64,000 bases of DNA from Chionis minor (Eukaryota > Chordata > Aves > Charadriiformes > Chionididae): the NCBI GenBank assembly GCA_013398295.1, contig VZSF01009115.1:62001-126000 (forward strand), read 5' to 3'. The stretch's first letter is position 1. Each line of letters begins with the position of its first letter. The notes below the pieces were generated by a model, which worked only from the letters and a program-made list of their open reading frames with translations, was not told the origin of the DNA and ran no database searches. The translations under genes were made by a program, and so were the position numbers. This document shows positions 61,001-64,000 of this stretch, piece by piece.

Positions 61001-64000
61001 TAAAGTGATGCTCTGAGCATTTTTAATGTTTTAGGTGCAAAAGTCCCTTTTTTTTTTTTCTTGGAAACTTTGAATCCTCATTAACTGAGTTCTGTCAAAC
61101 TTGTTTGAATATCAGAATTCAATTTTTACACCTTGAATCTTTTTTAATTTTTGACATCCCTCTCCCAATGTCAAATAAAATGCAGCATTTGCTTAGCAAA
61201 AAGTAGAATATCTTCTTCCTCACTCTCAGTCTGGTATGTTTTCAAAACACAGTTTAACTGATTTTAGGCTCTCAGGGTGTGTTCTACCCATTTTATTGGC
61301 ATGAATCACTTCATTGCATTCCTGAGAAACAGAGGAAGCAAGTTTTAATGTCTAGAAGTGAAAAAAGGTTGATGACTTATTCTTAGCAATTAGGACTGTT
61401 TCATATCCATACTGTTACACCAATAGTTTCAGGTGGACAGACAATATTAATATGTAAGACTTCAGATTTTTCCAGCCATATGAGATGCAAAGATTTATTG
61501 CCAGACTAAATAAAGCAGAATAACAAAACAGCACGTGTAATACATGGAATGAGTGTGAGATCCACTTGACTAATCCATTAATTTACCTAAGCCTGGTTTT
61601 ATGTATCTAGCTTGTACTACTTTAGGGTACTACAATACTTCAATAGCAGCCTTTGGAATAATGCAATAACTATAAATTTTGCTATTTCCTATCTCTAACT
61701 GCATTATCCCTTTTCTAGAGATCAGTATTAGTGTTTCAAATAACTTAAAAATCCACAGTGGTGGGTTTTTTTTTTCCTTTTGCACACCTGCTTCAGAGGA
61801 GAGGTGAGTACCTGAAAAGCTCTGCTTTCACTGAATCTAACTGTTGCTATTCCAGGGAAAAAGTCTGAAAACACAAATCAATTAACTCTAAAGATCTAAT
61901 TGTAACCTCAGAATGATTCATGAACTACTAAGTTTATGGTTTTAAATCCATTTTATTTCTGTGTTAACAAAATGATTGCATTGTGTGTGACCACTCACTG
62001 GAGCATGCAATAGTCCTTCTTACCCCATCCTGTGATTGCTGTCTCTTGCACATGCTTTGTCTGGCAGAACATTTTCAGGCACGCTGCGGAGAGTTTGGTA
62101 CCCAGGCAGGAGGTAAATCAGATGTCTGTGGGTCCAGCTTCTGGCATTTCACTTTAAATATTTGAATAACTCTTTTGGCTTATGTCTTATTTTAAACTTC
62201 TACAAGTTTAAGTTTAGTCATTTTCACATGTGTTTTGATGAGTTAACCTTCATGAGGAAATCTAAGGAAGTATTTCTGCACCCAAAGCTAGACATATGCC
62301 AAAGTAGCTAGGTGATTCAGTTTCGTAACTAAGCATTTGCCTTCTTTAATATATAGATCAGGCATGCATTCAAGCACAAATTAAAAAGTAAACTTTAAAT
62401 GTCTCTGGAAGTCTGAGATTTTGAAAATCAAGTCTGCAAGTCAGTTTTACAAGGTATATAGAGTAGATATTCTGTGTATCACTGAAGGCCAGGATTTGTT
62501 CATTAGATATGTGCAATTAGTCATCTACTCAGTCGTCAATGGAAAGAGATTAGACACTTCTAAAGCTAAATTCATCAATTCCTAAAGTGAGCGTGTAGGA
62601 AAGATGGGGTGGGTTAGTCTTTACAGATGCCTATCTCTCTTTGTCTGCAGTGGGACTCTAAGTAGTTCAGTGCTAGTCAGCCACTGGCACCAACTGAGAT
62701 TTCAGTCTAGGACAAGGATTTCTTAGTACCAGTACATTAAAAGTACCAGGGATGCTCTGTGGCACTGAGGTCAGCTGGTATAAAATGGCTGCTATTCTTA
62801 CTATTGTACATATTTTCAATCTACAATTCTGCAAAATGCTAAAAAACCTGATGGTTGTCATTAATCCCTAGACACATGATGGAACTTTATGGGAGAGTGC
62901 TAGCTGGGCTGTGCTAAATGTGTGCGAAGGATCTTTTTAACAATTCAGCAATGTAGAAGATTGAGTTTGAACACCTAGAAGTGCTCCTTGCACTAATAAA
63001 TGCCACAGTTTAGAAACAGCCAGTGACAAGACACTACTGAAATATCTGTGTGGGACCAAAGAGGACTGCTGGAATTAAACTAAGGAGGTGAGAAAAACCT
63101 ATGTGGTGGTGTGGCAACTATGGGAACTGGATCCAGTGAGCTGTGTAGTCTTTTCCATGTCCATGTTTTATTTAAATCCAAATTTTAGTGGGACAAAAGA
63201 AGATTCTTCATCAGAAAATTATCCCACAGACTATCTTTTCCAAAGTAAACCCACTTTTCACTGGGAAAAACTTTCATCCAGAAGAGTTTGTTTTGTACTT
63301 AGATGCTTTCTTACTAATTTTGGCTGGTACAGGCACAAAGGTGTTGATACACTACTTGGAAACACAATCTTTTGTCTGAAAGCTCTTAGGAAAACTGAAG
63401 TAGTATATTTCTAAGCAACTAATTTTCAGACCCTGTAGATCAAGACAGTCTGGGTAAAATAACAGCCAACAAGTTCATTTCTTAGCTTCTAATGTTTCCC
63501 TAAACACTATTTACACTCCCACTCACTGCAAGATAAAATAATTACCTTACTTAAACATTTGCATTTATCACTTATTACGAAAGTTTGTCCAGTGTGTCTC
63601 ATCTGAATTGTTGTGCGGTAAAAACTCCTTATCCAGAAATGCTGCCAGTCATGAGCTCAGTTCATACAGCTTTTGCCATCTGTGAAAGAAGATGTATGTC
63701 TGGAAAGAAAAGATAAATGTGAGAAAATTAAATTCTAGATTTCCCTTTGTAACAGAATAATTTAAGCTTAGGAAGGTAAGAGATCTCCTGGTGATATGAA
63801 AACCATCAGGTAACAGTAAAGGAAAGGGGTAAAAATGGGGGAAAGGAGAAATAAGACCAGTAGGAAACAGAAGGGGAGGCAATGGTACAGTAAGACAAGG
63901 GCTGGTGCCAAGAACATCGTCTATTGTACTCCCACATGCAAGTCTGTTGTTCTCTGCTGCTCAAACTAATTTTCTTTTTCTTCCTAGAGTAACTTCCAAG
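58064..64000. other. Anonymous AT-rich non-coding DNA
   Basis: No supported gene or repeat family. T runs lie at 58138-58147 and 61050-61059. Frames up to 108 codons (63088-63414 plus) have no identifiable domain. The window ends in this sequence. Confidence 0.6.

Noticed and set aside
1..64000. A novel multi-gene system such as a defence island, biosynthetic cluster or CRISPR array
   Set aside because: There are no clustered long open frames, no operon spacing, no spaced direct repeats and no ribosome-binding pattern. Base composition and CR1 content show vertebrate intergenic DNA.

Overview
The window looks like a bird nuclear chromosome: AT-rich, gene-poor DNA studded with CR1 non-LTR retrotransposons (the dominant avian LINE), with two solitary LTRs of avian endogenous retrovirus families. 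I find no host protein-coding gene, tRNA, rRNA or CRISPR array that I can defend. The open reading frames are short, and the ones with recognisable homology are broken CR1 reverse transcriptase or endonuclease remnants. The sequence is best read as intergenic or intronic DNA of a neoavian or songbird-like species. The exact species cannot be told from the sequence alone.

Layout. 1-12 kb: AT-rich DNA with a very old CR1/L3-like copy (2.4-3.5 kb, minus), a younger 1.15 kb CR1 with a decayed reverse transcriptase (6.96-8.11 kb, plus), and a solo LTR (10262-10802) with a perfect 5-bp target duplication. 12-19.4 kb: four short CR1 3' ends, all minus, and a cluster of perfect hairpins at 13.4 kb. 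19.4-19.83 kb: the only dense CpG island, containing a 26/27-bp minisatellite arranged in ~53-bp dimers. 22.4-26.5 kb: an apparently exact 2,023-bp direct duplication whose inner edges abut a 26-N assembly gap, almost certainly a false duplication. It carries an LTR of about 1 kb that is complete only in the second copy. 30-36.9 kb: a CR1-rich block including the largest element (34349-36935, minus, 2.6 kb). 39.5-39.97 kb: a GC-rich patch. 41.6 kb: an alternating purine-pyrimidine microsatellite field. 42.7-43.7 kb: a CR1 with a large internal deletion, a GAAA repeat and a 78-bp tandem duplication. 48-58 kb: three more CR1 3' ends. The rest is anonymous AT-rich sequence.

There is no operon-like or defence-like system here. 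The observations of most value are the probable assembly error at the N gap, the CpG island with its dimeric minisatellite, the precise solo LTR insertion, and the structural oddities in and beside individual CR1 copies. Subfamily names and element edges are judged by eye and are approximate to about 10-30 bp unless a terminal motif is stated.
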